NCBI GenBank assembly: GCA_947494925.1
Contig: CANLWS010000010.1
Location: 244,845 to 308,844 of the forward strand
Reading direction: 5' to 3'
Source of the DNA: an uncultured Alteromonadaceae bacterium
GTDB taxonomy: Bacteria > Pseudomonadota > Gammaproteobacteria > Enterobacterales > Alteromonadaceae
DNA: 64,000 nucleotides
Every line of letters begins with the position of its first letter. Positions within the stretch are counted from its first letter, which is position 1. Below the pieces are notes generated by a model that saw only the letters and a program-made list of their open reading frames with translations, made no database searches and was not told where the DNA came from. Below, piece by piece: positions 62,622-64,000 of the stretch. The position numbers and the translations under genes were made by a program.

Positions 62622-63182
62622 ATGCCACAATATGAATTTCCAGTTTTAGCAACAGATCGCTTGATCTTCGATCAATTGACTCCTGAAGACGGAAGTCAAA
62701 TCTTTGCGATCTTCTCGGATCCCGATGTCATCCGGCATTATGATGTTGCGCTTTTTACTGATCCGGCCGAAGGCCTTAACCTGATTGAGTACTTTCAAGC
62801 GAGATTTGATAGCGGAACCGGGATTCGTTGGGCAATCAGGGACAAAACAACTGGGACATTTTTGGGTTCTTGCGGATTCAATGCCTGGAATGAGTACGAT
62901 TATACTGCTGTGATAGGTTATGAACTCAATAGGAAGTATTGGGGAAAAGGTTATGCAACGGAGTCCATTGATCGCATCACCGATTACGTCTTTGCAGATG
63001 ATTTCAGGTTTCACGTCAATCGCGTAGAGGCACTGATTTTACCGTCAAATAAACCCTCAATTAAAGCCGCTGAGCGTTGTGGCTTTCAACGAGAAGGCAC
63101 AATGCGGGGCAAATGCTACTGGAATGGCGCTTTTCATGATATGGATATGTACAGTTTACTTAGGAAAGACAAAGATAATTAG
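62622..63182 (+). CDS. GNAT-family N-acetyltransferase, RimJ/RimL-like
   Basis: A 186-residue acetyl-CoA-dependent acetyltransferase. It shows TDRLIFDQLTPED at the start, YELNRKYWGKGYATESI with the acetyl-CoA-binding loop, and NKPSIKAAERCGFQREG, all typical of the RimJ/RimL branch that acetylates N-termini or small amines. It follows hutG by 47 bases but is unlikely to be part of histidine degradation. The target is unknown. Confidence 0.88.
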   Translation: MPQYEFPVLATDRLIFDQLTPEDGSQIFAIFSDPDVIRHYDVALFTDPAEGLNLIEYFQARFDSGTGIRWAIRDKTTGTFLGSCGFNAWNEYDYTAVIGYELNRKYWGKGYATESIDRITDYVFADDFRFHVNRVEALILPSNKPSIKAAERCGFQREGTMRGKCYWNGAFHDMDMYSLLRKDKDN

Positions 63183-63273
63183 TTCAATCCGATAAAAGTT
63201 TTAACTGATCCCAAACTTTTTCAATTTCACTCTCGACCTACTGATTGAATCGAATAAAATTGAGGTGAAAGTT

Positions 63274-63837
63274 TTGAAACTGCTAAGTAAATTTATCCTG
63301 GTCCCGGTATCCGCCATCGTTATTACGTCCGTCACATTAAGTGCACAAAGTTCCACTGACCCTGAAGACTATAAACTGCTAGCGCTCAAGAACTGTAATG
63401 TGGTTATGGAGGCTGCATTAACAGAAGAACAACTATCCGCGTATTTATTACTGAAAAACGAAGAAGAACTTATGTCGGGATTAGAACAACCTCTGAAAGG
63501 AATGGAAGAACAATTAAAAGAATTTACCGACAGAATTGAGGAAGTCACCGCACTTGCTGTGCAAGAAACTGACGATTCAATTTATATCGATAAGTACTAT
63601 CTGAAAGAACAACAAGACCTAGCAGAAAGCATCGATGAAATTGTGACTGCACATCAAGTAGACATCGACGCCTTAGAAGAACAAGGTAACCGTATTGGCG
63701 AAAAAGCCAGAGTCTTTGAAGCCGCTATTGAAGAGGGGCTAGAAGATGTCGATTACGATCAAATTCGTATCATTACGCCCGATAGCGATGACGACCACTA
63801 CTCATGTAGTAAGTCGATTGTAATAACCAGACGGTAA
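63274..63837 (+). CDS. Secreted coiled-coil protein of unknown function
   Basis: About 187 residues from the TTG at 63274, chosen because GAGGTGA, a close match to the ribosome site, lies 5-6 bases ahead; a GTG at 63265 would fall inside that site. It has a signal peptide (ending near VTLSAQ), then an acidic, strongly helical region (about 50-150) with heptad-like spacing, and a short tail. Two cysteines remain, NCNVV and YSCSKS. The family is not recognised. It is probably periplasmic. Confidence 0.55.
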   Translation: MKLLSKFILVPVSAIVITSVTLSAQSSTDPEDYKLLALKNCNVVMEAALTEEQLSAYLLLKNEEELMSGLEQPLKGMEEQLKEFTDRIEEVTALAVQETDDSIYIDKYYLKEQQDLAESIDEIVTAHQVDIDALEEQGNRIGEKARVFEAAIEEGLEDVDYDQIRIITPDSDDDHYSCSKSIVITRR

Positions 63838-63913
63838 ATACGAAATCCCCCTTTATTTAATCAACAAATAAGGTGACTTTTCTCTTAGATACTCCCCCCG
63901 TCCCGGCAAGGCC

Positions 63914-63999
63914 AGTGTGTACACTCGCATGGGTAAAGCCGGATGCTCTTTGAAGCGCAGCTTCAACCCGGCTGCACGACGCTACATGGAAGTAGCGTC
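63914..63999. repeat. Cluster of palindromes at the right edge
   Basis: AGTGT/ACACT (63914-63925), AGCCGG/CCGGCT (63937-63973) enclosing TGAAGC/GCTTCA (63951-63965), and GACGCTAC/GTAGCGTC with loop ATGGAA (63978-63999) follow in series. Just upstream is CTCCCCCCG, also present at 31432-31440 near the other palindrome cluster. It looks like an intergenic repeat element that continues beyond the window. Confidence 0.5.
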
Positions 64000-64000
64000 T

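Noticed and set aside
1..64000. CRISPR arrays, rRNA, tRNA, insertion sequences or prophage
   Set aside because: No regularly spaced repeats, cloverleaf-like sequences, transposase or phage genes were found by reading both strands.

Overview
This 64 kb window looks like part of the chromosome of a marine gammaproteobacterium of the Alteromonadales, close to Alteromonas, Glaciecola or Paraglaciecola. That is an inference. It rests on the gammaproteobacterial housekeeping genes (erpA next to a DUF6776 gene, glnA-ntrB-ntrC, typA, a hut locus), on two very large TonB-dependent receptors of the carbohydrate/aromatic-scavenging type, and on a tryptophan-halogenase/SapC/cupin cluster typical of such bacteria. 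I see no prophage, insertion sequence, CRISPR array, rRNA or tRNA. Most of the window reads as stable, compact chromosome.

Layout. 0-7 kb: a FecI-type sigma factor and a FecR-type anti-sigma (cut by the window edge) diverge from a receptor carrying the STN signalling domain; a DsbD/ScsB-like membrane reductase and a periplasmic redoxin follow the receptor in one apparent operon. 7-16 kb: small orphan genes, an operon of single-cysteine thioredoxin-like lipoprotein, threonine-synthase-like enzyme and peptide deformylase, a divergent pair made of two paralogous secreted proteins and a CadC-like membrane regulator, and a lipoprotein followed by a DUF4105/Lnb_N protein. 16-25 kb: DUF6445 plus SapC, a GST, an RND pump operon ending in a tandem solute-binding protein, erpA and a DUF6776 gene. 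25-31 kb: ClC transporter, hemJ, S9 peptidase, folE. 31-40 kb: two flavin-dependent halogenases, a JmjC-like cupin, SapC and a TonB receptor. 40-45 kb: ntrC, ntrB, a DUF4124 gene and glnA, with NtrC sites and a sigma-54 promoter. 45-51 kb: a degenerate-GGDEF/EAL protein, a membrane-anchored AraC regulator and typA. 51-56 kb: two tandem-domain universal stress proteins around a CPA2 antiporter, and a FucP-type sugar permease. 56-64 kb: hutCUH and hutIG with a HutC operator, an acetyltransferase, a secreted coiled-coil protein, and a cluster of palindromes at the right edge.

How the parts fit. Histidine degradation yields glutamate, which feeds the glutamine synthetase controlled by NtrBC. The sigma/anti-sigma/STN receptor set forms a cell-surface signalling circuit. 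The halogenase cluster and the separate SapC-DUF6445 pair probably serve one uptake-and-modification function, since both gene types habitually accompany TonB receptors.

The observations I consider most worth following up are: a typA 5' leader with two mutually exclusive helices, one covering the Shine-Dalgarno; an FNR-like box upstream of the antiporter/stress-protein module; helically phased direct repeats between the CadC-like regulator and the paralogous pair; a probably leaderless ntrB transcript with an NtrC site inside its promoter; a solute-binding protein in an RND operon; and the split halogenase/SapC/cupin/DUF6445 system. Assignments come from reading motifs by eye; no database search was run.
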